From the NCBI GenBank assembly GCA_902524215.1, contig CABZCK010000001.1, positions 62,001 through 126,000 on the forward strand: a stretch of DNA of 64,000 nucleotides, written 5' to 3'. This DNA is from an uncultured SAR116 cluster alpha proteobacterium. Its GTDB lineage: Bacteria > Pseudomonadota > Alphaproteobacteria > Puniceispirillales > Marisalimonadaceae. Under the pieces are notes generated by a model. That model had not been told where the DNA came from. It saw only the letters and a list, made by a program, of their open reading frames with translations, and searched no databases. Numbering within the stretch: the first letter of the stretch is position 1; every line of letters starts with the position of its first letter. Made by a program: the position numbers and the translations under genes. Below are positions 16,989 to 25,941 of this stretch, piece by piece.

Positions 16989-18189
16989 GATTTATTTTTT
17001 TAAAATAATCTGACATTCTTTGTAAAGCCTCAACTACCATGTCTTCTTTATGTACCAAGGCTATTCTTAGAAATCCTTTGCAAGGGTTTTCACCTGACAC
17101 ATTTTCAGCCATAAAAGTTCCTGGCATTACTCGAACAGAATAATCTGTCCAAAGATCAACAGTCACCTTTAAGTCATCTTTAACAGGTAGCCATAAATAA
17201 AATCCAGCTTTAGGTATTATTAAATTTGGATATGATTCTTTTAATAGATTTTGAGCTATTTTAAAATTCCTATCATAATGTAAACATGTTTCAAAATTAT
17301 GTGTTTCATCTTCATATAATGAGGCTGCTATATTCTGAACAGGTATCGGAACAGGTGAAGCACCATTTGATACTAGTAATTTGTAAACAGAGATTACTTT
17401 TTCGTCCCCTAAAATAAATCCTGCCCTTAGACCAGGAACATTACTTCTTTTTGACAGTGAATTGAAAATTATTAAATTATCTAGATTAGATTGCATTTCT
17501 ATCAAGGCATCTAAAATCCCAATTGGTTTTGGTAAGTATGTCCTATATATATCAATATAGCATTCATCAATAGCAAGAATGAAATCATATTTTTTTGCTA
17601 AATTGACTGCTTTTTTAAGATAATTCATGCTTGCAAGAGCGCCGTGAGGGTTAGAAGGAAAACATAAATACATTATTGTGGTGGATTTTAATGTTTCTGT
17701 TTTCAAATTTTCAACATTTGGAATGTAACTGTTTTCTTGTTTTGCGTTTAGCCATAAAATTTTTGACTCGCTTTGAATAGCACCTGCTTTCCATGCGTGG
17801 TAAAAAGGATTTGTTAAAATTGCCAATGGATTTTTTTTATTTTTATTTTTAGAAATAAGCCCAATTAAATGTAAAGCTTCTCTGGTGCCAGGAACGGGGA
17901 GAATGTTTTTGTCAAAATTAATCAATTTTGTTGAACCAGGAAATCTTTTACTTAAATATGTCTTTATAGCATCTTTTAATTTTGGAATTGGTTCTGATGG
18001 GGGATATTTGCCCCAGTCATCAAAAAAATGATCAAATTTGTGTCTAATAAAGCTAGGAGGGGGAAGTTGAGGTTCACCAATAGACATTTTTAAAACTTCG
18101 AGTTTTGGATTTGGTGATTTACCATCTAATAATGATGCCAAACTTCCAAACATCCAATTCTTTAAAACATCAAAATCTTGATTTATCAT
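16981..18189 (-). CDS. Class I/II aminotransferase, DapC-like
   Basis: This PLP-dependent aminotransferase of 402 residues shows LEVLKMSIGEPQLPPPSFI, YPPSEPIPKLKDAI, VPGTREALHLIG (cofactor binding), YLCFPSNPHGALAS, DECYIDIYR and the PLP-lysine motif FNSLSKRSNVPGLRAGF. The C-terminal GFLRIALVHKED holds the substrate-carboxylate arginine. Family members next to ftsK in alphaproteobacteria are often annotated as succinyldiaminopimelate or other branched-substrate aminotransferases, which would complement dapF. The exact substrate is uncertain. The end overlaps the ftsK start by 8 nt. Confidence 0.88.
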   Translation of the reverse strand: MINQDFDVLKNWMFGSLASLLDGKSPNPKLEVLKMSIGEPQLPPPSFIRHKFDHFFDDWGKYPPSEPIPKLKDAIKTYLSKRFPGSTKLINFDKNILPVPGTREALHLIGLISKNKNKKNPLAILTNPFYHAWKAGAIQSESKILWLNAKQENSYIPNVENLKTETLKSTTIMYLCFPSNPHGALASMNYLKKAVNLAKKYDFILAIDECYIDIYRTYLPKPIGILDALIEMQSNLDNLIIFNSLSKRSNVPGLRAGFILGDEKVISVYKLLVSNGASPVPIPVQNIAASLYEDETHNFETCLHYDRNFKIAQNLLKESYPNLIIPKAGFYLWLPVKDDLKVTVDLWTDYSVRVMPGTFMAENVSGENPCKGFLRIALVHKEDMVVEALQRMSDYFKKINHA

Positions 18190-18252
18190 AATTATTTATC
18201 TAGTTAAAACATAGTTTATTTGAAAATTAAATAAAAATAATTTAATTTTTCA

Positions 18253-19443
18253 ATGATGAAAAAATTAGCACAATATAAATTTTATACATTAACAGTTGTT
18301 GGTGGTGGTCTAACAGGTCAATTAATGGTCTCATTGATTTTAAAAAGTAACTTAATAGACGCAGATAAACTTTGCTGGATCAATTTAAATGCAAAAAAAT
18401 CTAAAGATTCAAGAGTAAGCTTTTTAAATATTAATAATTTTTTTCGACTTAAATATAACTTTAAATATCAATTTGATATAAATGATTACTTAAATATTAA
18501 GAAAATTCAGATCCATAATAAGAACGAAAAAGCACCTTTAAGTTTAGAAGAAGATAGCCATGGCGTAATCGTTAAAAATAATACATTAAAAAAAAATTTT
18601 AAAATATCAAAAAAGAATCTAAATATTTTTACTTCAAGAGTAATAAAAACTAAACATGATCAATATAATAGGTATCTATCTCTTGAAGATGGAACTAACA
18701 TCAAAACATCTCTTGTAATTTGTGCTGACGGTAATTCATCAACGCTAAGAGATTTAACTAAAATTAAATATGCTAGCCATAATCTAAACCATACTATTAT
18801 AAGTGGGTACCTTTATTCAAAAAATTTTGATAACGCAGTTGCTAAACAAGTATTTTTAGACGACAGTTATATTGGATTACTCCCAATATCCAAAAATAAT
18901 AATTTAGTTAATTTTGTATGGAGTTTAGATAGTAAAGTCTTGAAGAATAAAAAATCAAACTTCAATTTTCATGATGAGATAGTTAAAAAATTAAATTCCT
19001 TTTTTATTAAATATAATATTTATTTTGAACATCGAAATACAAACAAAACCGATTTTGACAAATTACAAATTTATTCTTCAAATGTTAAATTTGTTAATAA
19101 ACCATTTTCTGAGAGAATTGTTTTAATTGGTGATGCCGCACATACTATTCACCCTCTAGCAGGACAAGGCTTTAATTTATCCATAGAAGATTGCTTTGAT
19201 TTATTGAAATGTATTAATAAGGCGACTTATTATGGGAAAGATTTGGGAGATAATTTTATACTAGAAGAATATAGTAAACTTAGAAGAAAAAGAAAAAACT
19301 TTATCACTTTGATAACGACCTTAATTTTTTATCTCTTTAAAAAAAGATCCAAAAACTTAAATAAAGTAATTAACCTATTTAGCGAAAACTTAAATAAAAA
19401 AGCTAGCAAAAAATTCTTAACTATACTTGCAAGGGGTTATTAG
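18253..19443 (+). CDS. FAD-dependent ubiquinone-biosynthesis hydroxylase (UbiH/COQ6 family)
   Basis: This 396-residue flavoprotein has an N-terminal Rossmann motif, LTVVGGGLTGQLMVSLI (residues 12-28), the middle CADGNSSTLRDL (DG motif) and the second FAD motif RIVLIGDAAHTIHPLAGQGFNLSIED (about 288-313). These define the UbiH/UbiF/UbiI/COQ6 monooxygenases that hydroxylate the ubiquinone ring. The N-terminal third is diverged and Lys/Asn-rich. It is divergent from the aminotransferase and convergent with the UPF0434 gene. Which ring position it hydroxylates cannot be said; some alphaproteobacteria use a single enzyme for several positions. Confidence 0.85.
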   Translation: MMKKLAQYKFYTLTVVGGGLTGQLMVSLILKSNLIDADKLCWINLNAKKSKDSRVSFLNINNFFRLKYNFKYQFDINDYLNIKKIQIHNKNEKAPLSLEEDSHGVIVKNNTLKKNFKISKKNLNIFTSRVIKTKHDQYNRYLSLEDGTNIKTSLVICADGNSSTLRDLTKIKYASHNLNHTIISGYLYSKNFDNAVAKQVFLDDSYIGLLPISKNNNLVNFVWSLDSKVLKNKKSNFNFHDEIVKKLNSFFIKYNIYFEHRNTNKTDFDKLQIYSSNVKFVNKPFSERIVLIGDAAHTIHPLAGQGFNLSIEDCFDLLKCINKATYYGKDLGDNFILEEYSKLRRKRKNFITLITTLIFYLFKKRSKNLNKVINLFSENLNKKASKKFLTILARGY

Positions 19444-19448
19444 AAATA

Positions 19449-19658
19449 TTATGACTTATTTAATTTTCTAGCTTCTTTTTCGACCAAAATAGGAATATTA
19501 TTTCTTATTGGATACGCTAATTTCGCCTTTAAACTTATTAACTCTTGTGTTTCTTTATTGTATTTTAAAGAAGATCCTGTTTTAGGACATATAAGTATTT
19601 TTAATAGTTCGTTTATATTTTTGTCATTTTTAGTGTTTGAGTGGTTTTTTTTCTTCAT
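19449..19658 (-). CDS. UPF0434/Trm112-like small zinc-ribbon-type protein
   Basis: This small protein (about 69 residues from ATG 19658, 74 from ATG 19673) has the family core LLKILICPKTGSSLKYNKETQELISLKAKLAYPIRNNIPIL. The first CP of the usual zinc knuckle is kept, but the second cysteine is not, as in many UPF0434 members. Trm112 homologues are partners of methyltransferases; the bacterial role is unproven. It overlaps the LON-domain gene by 29-44 nt depending on the start. The order thioredoxin-LON-UPF0434 is conserved in alphaproteobacteria, which supports the call. Neither start has a clear ribosome site. Confidence 0.8.
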   Translation of the reverse strand: MKKKNHSNTKNDKNINELLKILICPKTGSSLKYNKETQELISLKAKLAYPIRNNIPILVEKEARKLNKS

Positions 19659-20277
19659 TAGATAAAGTTGCATTTTGAAGTATAGATGTTAATAATACAT
19701 ATCTATCATTTGTTGAATTAGATTCAAGTAGCATTTGTTTTTCTTGTACTGAAAAAGGACAAATCATTGATAGTTGATTTACTAAATCAAAATTTGAAGT
19801 TGCATTTATATAGTCCCAATTTGATGATAATTTTTTAACCTTTAAATAACTTTTTAAAATAGTTTTTAGAGCATTACTATTTGAAAACTTGAAGTTTTTA
19901 TTATGATTAATTTCGTCTTTGTCATCTTTAAAGTCATCATCTGATATATGAGATTTTATATAACCTTTTTTGGTTAAAGAGTTTGTCTTGATTCTAAACC
20001 TAGAACGACCTTTTAAAGATATCAAATAAGTTTTTTTTTCTGTTTCTTCAAACTTAACAATTTTTCCATAACAACCAACTATATTTTTAAATGAATTTAA
20101 ATTTGTTTTTATCGTTGAAAGAGGTTGAATAATACCAATTAATCTTGCTTCTGTTTTTAAACAATCATCAATCATATTTAAATATTTTTTTTCAAAGATA
20201 TTTAAAGGTAGTATCGATCCCGGAAAAACAATAACTCCTTCTAATGGAAATATAGGTATTTCAAAATCTGTTTTCAT
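19630..20277 (-). CDS. LON substrate-binding domain protein
   Basis: This 215-residue protein consists of a Lon N-terminal (LAN/PUA-like) domain without the ATPase or protease parts. It begins FEIPIFPLEGVIVFPGSILPLNIFEKKYLNMI, the hallmark of this family, and continues with ARLIGIIQP, VGCYGKIV and LKGRSRFRI; a helical end includes SMICPFSVQEKQMLLES. Its function is unknown; a role in substrate recognition or protein quality control is assumed. It starts 6 nt after the thioredoxin-TPR gene, a usual neighbour. Confidence 0.87.
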   Translation of the reverse strand: MKTDFEIPIFPLEGVIVFPGSILPLNIFEKKYLNMIDDCLKTEARLIGIIQPLSTIKTNLNSFKNIVGCYGKIVKFEETEKKTYLISLKGRSRFRIKTNSLTKKGYIKSHISDDDFKDDKDEINHNKNFKFSNSNALKTILKSYLKVKKLSSNWDYINATSNFDLVNQLSMICPFSVQEKQMLLESNSTNDRYVLLTSILQNATLSNEEKKPLKH

Positions 20278-20283
20278 TATACA

Positions 20284-21162
20284 TTAATTAAACAAAATTG
20301 AAGATAATTGTCTTCTGGCTAGTTTTGCTTCATCAGAATTTAAATCATGACTACTTATGAAAGATATTAATTTTTTTCTTGCTTCTTGATCATTCCATTC
20401 TGGGTCAATTTTTATTGCATTAATTAAAAGTGAATAACAATCAGCAATTCTACCTGCACCAAATAATGCGTTTGATAGATCTATGTGTGCTTTTATATCT
20501 TTAGGTTTTTTTTTCAAAGCATCTTCAAAATCGGCAATATTTTTTGACGCATTAAATGAGTTTTCTGCAACATCAATATTAGAATTTAAGTCTTGCATTT
20601 TTTTTTCATTTAAAATTTCTTCAGGCAAAACAGACATAATTTCTTTTGCTTCTTTAAACTTTTGAAGCTCTATTAGTGATCTAATCTTACCATAACATGC
20701 ATCAATGTTATTTTGATCTATGTCTAAAATCAAATTTGAATATTTAAGTGCTTTATCCCAATTTGAGTTAAGAATAGCGTTCTTCAATTCTTCTAAGTAT
20801 TCAGTAATTTCAGCGCTAGGACCACTAAGTTTTGAAACTTTTTTAAAGAAATCTATAACCTCACTTTCAGCTATATTACCTTGAAATCCATCAGCAACTT
20901 GACCATTAAAAAAAGCATAAACCATTGGAATGGATTGAATTTGCATCTGTGCCGCAATCGTTTGATTTTCATCAATATTAATCTTAGCTAATTTAACTTT
21001 ACCTTGTAGAGAATTAGCGGCTTTTTCCAAAATGGGAGTTAATTGTTTACAAGGTGAACACCAAGGGGCCCAAAAATCAACAATTACAGGTATTTTTTCT
21101 GATCCTTTAACTACTAACTCTACAAAATTTTCTTGAGATACTTCTATAATATTTTCAGACAT
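20284..21162 (-). CDS. Thioredoxin-TPR co-chaperone (CnoX/YbbN-like)
   Basis: Residues 1-110 are a thioredoxin domain with DFWAPWCSPCKQLTPIL (Cys35/Cys38), KINIDENQTIAAQMQIQSIPMVYAFF and the conserved cis-proline (IPMV). Residues 120-292 are TPR-like helices (ILDIDQNNIDACYGKIRSLIELQKFKEAKEI). The CSPC active site is redox competent, unlike E. coli CnoX, which has SxxC. Such proteins pass oxidatively damaged clients to GroEL/DnaK. The gene heads the thioredoxin-LON-UPF0434 operon. The length of 292 matches the family. Confidence 0.88.
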   Translation of the reverse strand: MSENIIEVSQENFVELVVKGSEKIPVIVDFWAPWCSPCKQLTPILEKAANSLQGKVKLAKINIDENQTIAAQMQIQSIPMVYAFFNGQVADGFQGNIAESEVIDFFKKVSKLSGPSAEITEYLEELKNAILNSNWDKALKYSNLILDIDQNNIDACYGKIRSLIELQKFKEAKEIMSVLPEEILNEKKMQDLNSNIDVAENSFNASKNIADFEDALKKKPKDIKAHIDLSNALFGAGRIADCYSLLINAIKIDPEWNDQEARKKLISFISSHDLNSDEAKLARRQLSSILFN

Positions 21163-21291
21163 AATTAAAATAGTTCATGCGATTAATAATCATATGTTTA
21201 GTATTGTCAATTAATCAAGAGGTAATATTCATTAATTGTTACAAAAGACTACTATTGACGTCTTAAACTTATGAGGTGTATTTATTTATTA

Positions 21292-22272
21292 ATGTTTACG
21301 AAAAAAATTGGAATAATCGGATTAGGGAGTTGGGGTAAAAATATTTATCGAAACTTAAATTTTTTTAATGTGGTAGAATTAGTATATGATGATGATTTAA
21401 ATAATCAAAATTTCAATTTAGTAGAAAAAAATAAAATAACCAAAAGTGTTAATGATATATTTTTGTCAAAAAAAATTGATAGCGTAATCATTGCAAGCCC
21501 TGCAATAACTCATAAAGATTATATAATAAAATCGCTTATAAATAATAAAAATGTTTTTGTGGAAAAGCCTTTATGCCTATCTCTTAATGATTCTAGAGAA
21601 ATTGAAAGAGTTGCAAAAGAGTTTAAGAAAATCGTATTTACTGGTCACCTTTTACAGTACCACAATGCCTTTCAAGAATTAAAACGGAATATTAAATTTG
21701 GTAAGATTGGACATTTACAGGTAATAAAAGCTAATAGATTAAACTTTGGCGCAATTAGAAAAACAGAATCTGTTTTATATGATTTAGCATCTCACGATAT
21801 ATCTATGATTTTATCAATAACTAATAAACCACCAATAAAAGTCGATGTTAATGCAATTTTTAAAAACTCAGAAAAAATTGCAGATTATATAAATATTATC
21901 TTATATTTTGAAAAAAACCTAATAGCAATTCTTAATGTAGATTGGATTAGTCCATATAAAGAACATAGATTTAGTGTATTTGGATCAAAAGGTAGCTTAA
22001 TATTTGATGACACTAAAAATTGGAAAAACAAACTAATTTTCAATCCAAGTTATCTTAACAAAAAGAATGAAGTTGTTTATAAACCAAACATTTCTATCAC
22101 AATTCAAGAAGAAGAGCCTTTAAGGAAAGAGATGGAATCCTTTTTAAATTGTATTCATCACGGCGATACGCCAATAACTGATATTAATGAAGCTATAAAT
22201 GTTCAAATAGTTTTAGAGATAATAGAAAAAAAATTAATTAGTAAATATGGATTATGTAATGGAATTTATTGA
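21292..22272 (+). CDS. Gfo/Idh/MocA-family NAD(P)-dependent oxidoreductase (WlbA/WbpB-like)
   Basis: The N-terminal Rossmann fold starts TKKIGIIGLGSWGKNIYRNL. It is followed by the family motif VFVEKPLCLSL (catalytic Lys of EKP) and GHLLQYHNAFQEL, RLNFGAIRKTESVLYDLASHDISM (the conserved His of the active-site helix). It ends with PITDINEAINVQIVLEIIEK. The GH-x-YH arrangement resembles the sugar-nucleotide 3-dehydrogenases WlbA/WbpB. It overlaps a DegT-type aminotransferase, the natural partner in making 3-amino sugars. The start is ATG 21292 or ATG 21271; 21292 begins directly at the nucleotide-binding fold. Confidence 0.85.
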   Translation: MFTKKIGIIGLGSWGKNIYRNLNFFNVVELVYDDDLNNQNFNLVEKNKITKSVNDIFLSKKIDSVIIASPAITHKDYIIKSLINNKNVFVEKPLCLSLNDSREIERVAKEFKKIVFTGHLLQYHNAFQELKRNIKFGKIGHLQVIKANRLNFGAIRKTESVLYDLASHDISMILSITNKPPIKVDVNAIFKNSEKIADYINIILYFEKNLIAILNVDWISPYKEHRFSVFGSKGSLIFDDTKNWKNKLIFNPSYLNKKNEVVYKPNISITIQEEEPLRKEMESFLNCIHHGDTPITDINEAINVQIVLEIIEKKLISKYGLCNGIY

Positions 22273-23419
22273 CTTAAAAACTCAGCAAAAATTAATTAGA
22301 AAGAATATAGATGAAAGAATTTCTGATGTTCTAAATCATGGCCAATATATTCAAGGCCCGGAAATAAAGGATTTGGAAAACAAACTTTCTATTTTCTCAA
22401 AATCTAAATATGTATTATGTTGTTCTAGTGGAACAGATGCTCTTCTTTTAGGATTAATAGCACTTGGATTAAAACCTGGAGAAGCAGTGATAGTTCCCTC
22501 TTTTACTTTTGCCTCAACTGCTGAAGCAGTTTGTATGTTAGGGGGGATACCTTTTTTTTCAGATGTTAAATTAAACACATTTAATATTTGTGAAAAAAGT
22601 ATTTCTAAATGTATTCAAAAATCTAAAAAATTAGGTATTTCGATAAAGGGAATTATAACAGTTGGTTTGTTTGGTCAACCCTGTGACATGAACAAAATTA
22701 AAGAAGTAGCTGATGCAAATAAAATCTGGATTTTCGACGATGCAGCGCAATCTTTTGGTGCTAAATATAATAATAATATATCAGGAAATTTGTGTGAAAT
22801 TTCTGCAACATCTTTTTTCCCTGCTAAACCTTTAGGTTGCTATGGTGATGGAGGTGCTCTATTCACAAATAATGAAAGTTTTTACAAAATAGCTTATTCT
22901 TGTCATTTACACGGAATGGGAACTGATAAATATAAATATGAAAGAATTGGTCTTAATGGAAGGATTGATACATTACAAGCGGCAATCCTTCTTGAAAAAT
23001 TAAAATTATTTAAATCTGAATTAGTTAAAAGAGATAAAATAGCTAAACATTATAAGAAAGCTTTCCAAACATTGAATACAAATATTAAATTGCCTACAGT
23101 GATACCTAAAACAAAAAGTAGCTGGGCTCAATTTACAATTCAACTCTCAAAAGGTTGTAACAGAGACAAATTACAAGTCGAATTAAAAAATAAGAATATT
23201 CCTACTGCAATATATTATCCAATCCCAATACATTGTCAAACTCCTTATAAAAACTTTCCTATTTCATCTGATAATCTTAAAAATACTAATATTTTATCAA
23301 AAAATGTTATTTCTCTTCCAATGCATCCTTATCTAACAAAACAAAACATTGAGTATATTACACAAACTTTACACAATATTATAAATAACCAAAAACAAAT
23401 AAATTTCTTGCCTACTTAA
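22259..23419 (+). CDS. DegT/DnrJ/EryC1/StrS sugar aminotransferase (WbpE-like)
   Basis: This PLP-dependent aminotransferase acts on keto-sugar nucleotides. It starts MEFIDLKTQQ and has HGQYIQGPEIKDLENKL, CSSGTDALLLGLIALGL (cofactor phosphate), PSFTFASTAEAV, FDDAAQSFGAKYN, TSFFPAKPLGCYGDGG (PLP lysine in FPAKPLG) and GLNGRIDTLQAAIL. It closes with PIPIHCQTPYKN and SLPMHPYLT. From ATG 22259 it is 386 residues, full length. It overlaps the preceding oxidoreductase by 14 nt. Together the pair would oxidise then aminate C3 of a UDP-sugar, as WbpB/WbpE do; the acetyltransferase of that pathway is not in this window. Confidence 0.9.
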   Translation: MEFIDLKTQQKLIRKNIDERISDVLNHGQYIQGPEIKDLENKLSIFSKSKYVLCCSSGTDALLLGLIALGLKPGEAVIVPSFTFASTAEAVCMLGGIPFFSDVKLNTFNICEKSISKCIQKSKKLGISIKGIITVGLFGQPCDMNKIKEVADANKIWIFDDAAQSFGAKYNNNISGNLCEISATSFFPAKPLGCYGDGGALFTNNESFYKIAYSCHLHGMGTDKYKYERIGLNGRIDTLQAAILLEKLKLFKSELVKRDKIAKHYKKAFQTLNTNIKLPTVIPKTKSSWAQFTIQLSKGCNRDKLQVELKNKNIPTAIYYPIPIHCQTPYKNFPISSDNLKNTNILSKNVISLPMHPYLTKQNIEYITQTLHNIINNQKQINFLPT

Positions 23420-23447
23420 ATTTAAATATTTATAAAGATTAAATTAT

Positions 23448-23522
23448 GCGGGCGTAGCTCAGGGGTAGAGCACAACCTTGCCAAGGTTGGGGTCGAGGGT
23501 TCAAATCCCTTCGCCCGCTCCA
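23448..23522 (+). tRNA. tRNA-Gly (anticodon GCC)
   Basis: The acceptor strands GCGGGCG (23448-23454) and CGCCCGC (23512-23518) pair perfectly, with discriminator T at 23519 and encoded CCA at 23520-23522. The D-arm is AGCTCAGGGGTAGAGC. The anticodon arm is CAACC TTGCCAA GGTTG, giving anticodon GCC. The T-arm contains GGTTCAAATC. Its 3' 40 nt are duplicated at 33835-33874, so this tRNA is the attachment site of the adjacent element and has been kept intact by the integration. Confidence 0.97.
23483..23522 (+). repeat. attL: 40-bp direct repeat (tRNA-Gly 3' end)
   Basis: This copy runs from AAGGTTGGGG in the anticodon stem through the T-arm to the CCA. It is identical over 40 nt to 33835-33874. 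The bases flanking it differ from those at the right copy (C versus A before, G versus A after), so the repeat has sharp limits. Confidence 0.95.
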
Positions 23523-23595
23523 GTTCGTCTTCGACAAGTTCTCTCAAATCTTTGGATTTCTAACCTTTTTAAAACTATTTGTTTTTGAAAGGGTT

Positions 23596-23612
23596 CAAAA
23601 TGGTAGACAAAT
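23596..23612 (+). repeat. 17-bp near-repeat, left copy (possible integrase arm site)
   Basis: CAAAATGGTAGACAAAT spans the integrase start codon. The same 17 bases with one change (C for T at base 6) recur at 33718-33734, about 100 nt inside the right attachment site. Placement near both ends fits an arm-type binding site or a regulatory site of the integrase. It could also be a scrap of a former integrase start. Confidence 0.4.
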
Positions 23613-24751
23613 TGAACTATAAATATCTTTATCGAAAAAGAGATGTTTATTATTTCTCTAAACAAATCCCAAAAGATATTCGAAGCCATTATTTAAAAGA
23701 TCGAATGATCATTTGTTTAAGAACTAAATGCCCTAAAGATGCAACAAAGCTTCGTGATTCAATCTTATCAAAGCTGAATAGTCATTGGTTAAATTTAAGG
23801 ATGCAGAATGATGAGATACCCGGAATATCCTTGCTGAAAAATAGTTCAAATACAAAGAAAATAAACCATATTCCAAGACTCTCAGAAGCTCTTCAAACCT
23901 ATTTTAAGCTAAAAGGTTCAGGAAAAGGTGAGATCTTTTTTAGAGCGTCCAGAAGGGTTGTAAGGGACGTTATAAGCCTATTAAAAGATCGTTCTTTAGA
24001 TGAGTATACAACAACTGATGCATCAAGATTTAGAGATCATTTGCTAAGTAGGGGACTTGTATCATCAACAGTAAGAAGGGTGTTTTCAATCATTCGTGCG
24101 ATCATTAATTTATCCATACAAGAGCATGGATTAGAGTGTAAAAATGCTTTTGCTAAGAGGTATATCCCAGACCTTGAGGACTCTATTCAAAGAATGCCTA
24201 TACCTTTAGAAACAATCAAAGTAATCCAACAAGAATGTATGAAAATTAATGATCCCAATCGATGGCTTATTGCACTCTTATCAGATACTGGCATGCGATT
24301 ATCAGAAGCACTTGGATTAAAAATGGAAGATATAAAACTGAATGAAAAAATACCTCATATAAATTTAATTCCTAACTCTACTCGTAAATTGAAAACGAAA
24401 TCAAGCTCACGACAAATTCCTTTAGTAGGTGCAGCACTATGGGCTGCAAATCAAATCTCATTGAATGTGAAAGATGAATTTGCTTTTCCTCATTATACTA
24501 AAAAGGAATATTGTCATACAAATTCTGCAAGTGCTGCATTAAACAAATGGCTTAAACCAAGAGTTCCCAAAAAATGTGTCATTCATAGTTTTAGACATAG
24601 TATGAGAGATAGATTAAGAGAGATAAATACCCCAAGTGAAATGATTGACCAAATAGGAGGGTGGTCTAATCAATCTATAGGCAAAAATTATGGATCTGGA
24701 TATACATTAAAAAATTTACTTGAAGCAATGCATAAAATTTCAGATGATTAA
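23600..24751 (+). CDS. Tyrosine recombinase / phage-type integrase
   Basis: This 383-residue site-specific recombinase starts at ATG 23600, with AAGGG 6 nt upstream. The N-terminal half holds the SAM-like core-binding domain (about 90-190). The catalytic domain shows Arg233 in SDTGMRLSEALGL, a beta-hairpin lysine near 264-266 (TRKLKTKSSSRQIPL), His329 and Arg332 in HSFRHSMRDRL, Trp355 in GGWSN at the second-His position, and the nucleophile Tyr364 in GKNYGSGY. All catalytic residues are present, so it is probably active. It sits just inside attL and reads away from the tRNA. The next gene starts 3 nt later, so the cargo is transcriptionally tied to it. Confidence 0.95.
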   Translation: MVDKLNYKYLYRKRDVYYFSKQIPKDIRSHYLKDRMIICLRTKCPKDATKLRDSILSKLNSHWLNLRMQNDEIPGISLLKNSSNTKKINHIPRLSEALQTYFKLKGSGKGEIFFRASRRVVRDVISLLKDRSLDEYTTTDASRFRDHLLSRGLVSSTVRRVFSIIRAIINLSIQEHGLECKNAFAKRYIPDLEDSIQRMPIPLETIKVIQQECMKINDPNRWLIALLSDTGMRLSEALGLKMEDIKLNEKIPHINLIPNSTRKLKTKSSSRQIPLVGAALWAANQISLNVKDEFAFPHYTKKEYCHTNSASAALNKWLKPRVPKKCVIHSFRHSMRDRLREINTPSEMIDQIGGWSNQSIGKNYGSGYTLKNLLEAMHKISDD

Positions 24752-24754
24752 TAG

Positions 24755-25939
24755 ATGAAATTTATAATAAATATTCTGTTTGTAATGAGTATTTTTATAA
24801 CTCCTCAAACCTTTGCTGACACATTTAAATCTAAACGAGCAGAAGCTATTAAGAATTATAAAAATGGTGAAGTAAAATTAGCTTTTAAAAAATTAGAAGC
24901 TTTAGTGAAAAAAGGCGATAGTGAAGCAGCTCGTGACATGGCACTTATTTTTTTAAAAGGCAAATTAGACAAAGATAAAGCATATGTTTGGTTTGAAAAA
25001 GCAGCAAAAATGTGTAATTCTCGTGCTCTAGAGTATTTAAAAATTATATACTTTGAAAGGGGAAGTTTTTATTTTAAGCCCTCGAGAATTGAATACCTCA
25101 AATCTAAATGTAAGAATTATAAAAATAAAAATATAAAAATATCTGAAAAGCCTAAAAAGAAACTATTTAAAAAGAAAAATTCTAAAAATAAAACTAGCAA
25201 CATTCAAAAGAAACCAACTTTTATAACTAAAAGAGTAGAAAATACGTGGAAACAAATAATTCCTTATAAAAATGAATTAAAAAGAATAGGTCATGGTTCT
25301 GCATTCGCGATCTCAAAGAATGGTCATTTTTTAACAAATGAACATGTAATATCAAGATGCATAGAGGTCGATATCCTATATAATAAAATGCTTGGGAAAG
25401 CCAAGATATTAAAAACGAACAAAAGTTTAGATGTTGCAATTCTTAAAGTAAATGCCTTAACTCCATTCTATTTAAATTTTGATGACAAAAATTATGTCAT
25501 TGGTGAAACGTTATATGCTGCTGGATATCCATTTACTATTAATTTAGTAAGGAAAAAAAATCTTGCCTCCCCAACTTTAGCTTTTTCAAGTGGTGAATTA
25601 GTAAACACAGAACTATTTCAAACAAATAGATTAATTGTCAGTATTCCAATTGCAAGTGGGAATAGTGGCGGTCCTGTGATTGGTAAATATGGTCTTATTA
25701 GAGGACAAATCACTTCAGGTTTTAAAATGGAAGATAGTTTAAAAAAAATTAAGTTAGATAAATACCTCTCAGAAAATATCACATATAGTGTTATGTCATC
25801 ATCTATAATGTTGAAAAAATGGATTAACGATACTAATATATTATTTTTAAGAAAAGGAAGAAGAATTGAAAAATATGATTCTGATGAAATTGGAGAAATA
25901 GCAACGCGAACAGTCGCGTATGTTGCTTGTTATAGATAG
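24755..25939 (+). CDS. Secreted Sel1-repeat/trypsin-like serine protease fusion
   Basis: This 394-residue protein starts with a signal peptide (residues 1-21, ending QTFA before DTF). One to two Sel1/TPR-like repeats follow (about 30-100, GDSEAARDMALIFLKGKLDKDKAYVWFEKAA), then a very Lys/Asn-rich linker (115-155), then an HtrA/S1C-type protease domain (about 160-350). The triad is visible: His197 in FLTNEHVIS, Asp226 in SLDVAIL and Ser304 in SGNSGGPVIG. No PDZ domain is present. It probably acts in the periplasm or at the surface. It lies between integrase and a membrane protein with 2-3 nt gaps. Protease activity is inferred; targets are unknown. Confidence 0.8.
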   Translation: MKFIINILFVMSIFITPQTFADTFKSKRAEAIKNYKNGEVKLAFKKLEALVKKGDSEAARDMALIFLKGKLDKDKAYVWFEKAAKMCNSRALEYLKIIYFERGSFYFKPSRIEYLKSKCKNYKNKNIKISEKPKKKLFKKKNSKNKTSNIQKKPTFITKRVENTWKQIIPYKNELKRIGHGSAFAISKNGHFLTNEHVISRCIEVDILYNKMLGKAKILKTNKSLDVAILKVNALTPFYLNFDDKNYVIGETLYAAGYPFTINLVRKKNLASPTLAFSSGELVNTELFQTNRLIVSIPIASGNSGGPVIGKYGLIRGQITSGFKMEDSLKKIKLDKYLSENITYSVMSSSIMLKKWINDTNILFLRKGRRIEKYDSDEIGEIATRTVAYVACYR

Positions 25940-25941
25940 TT

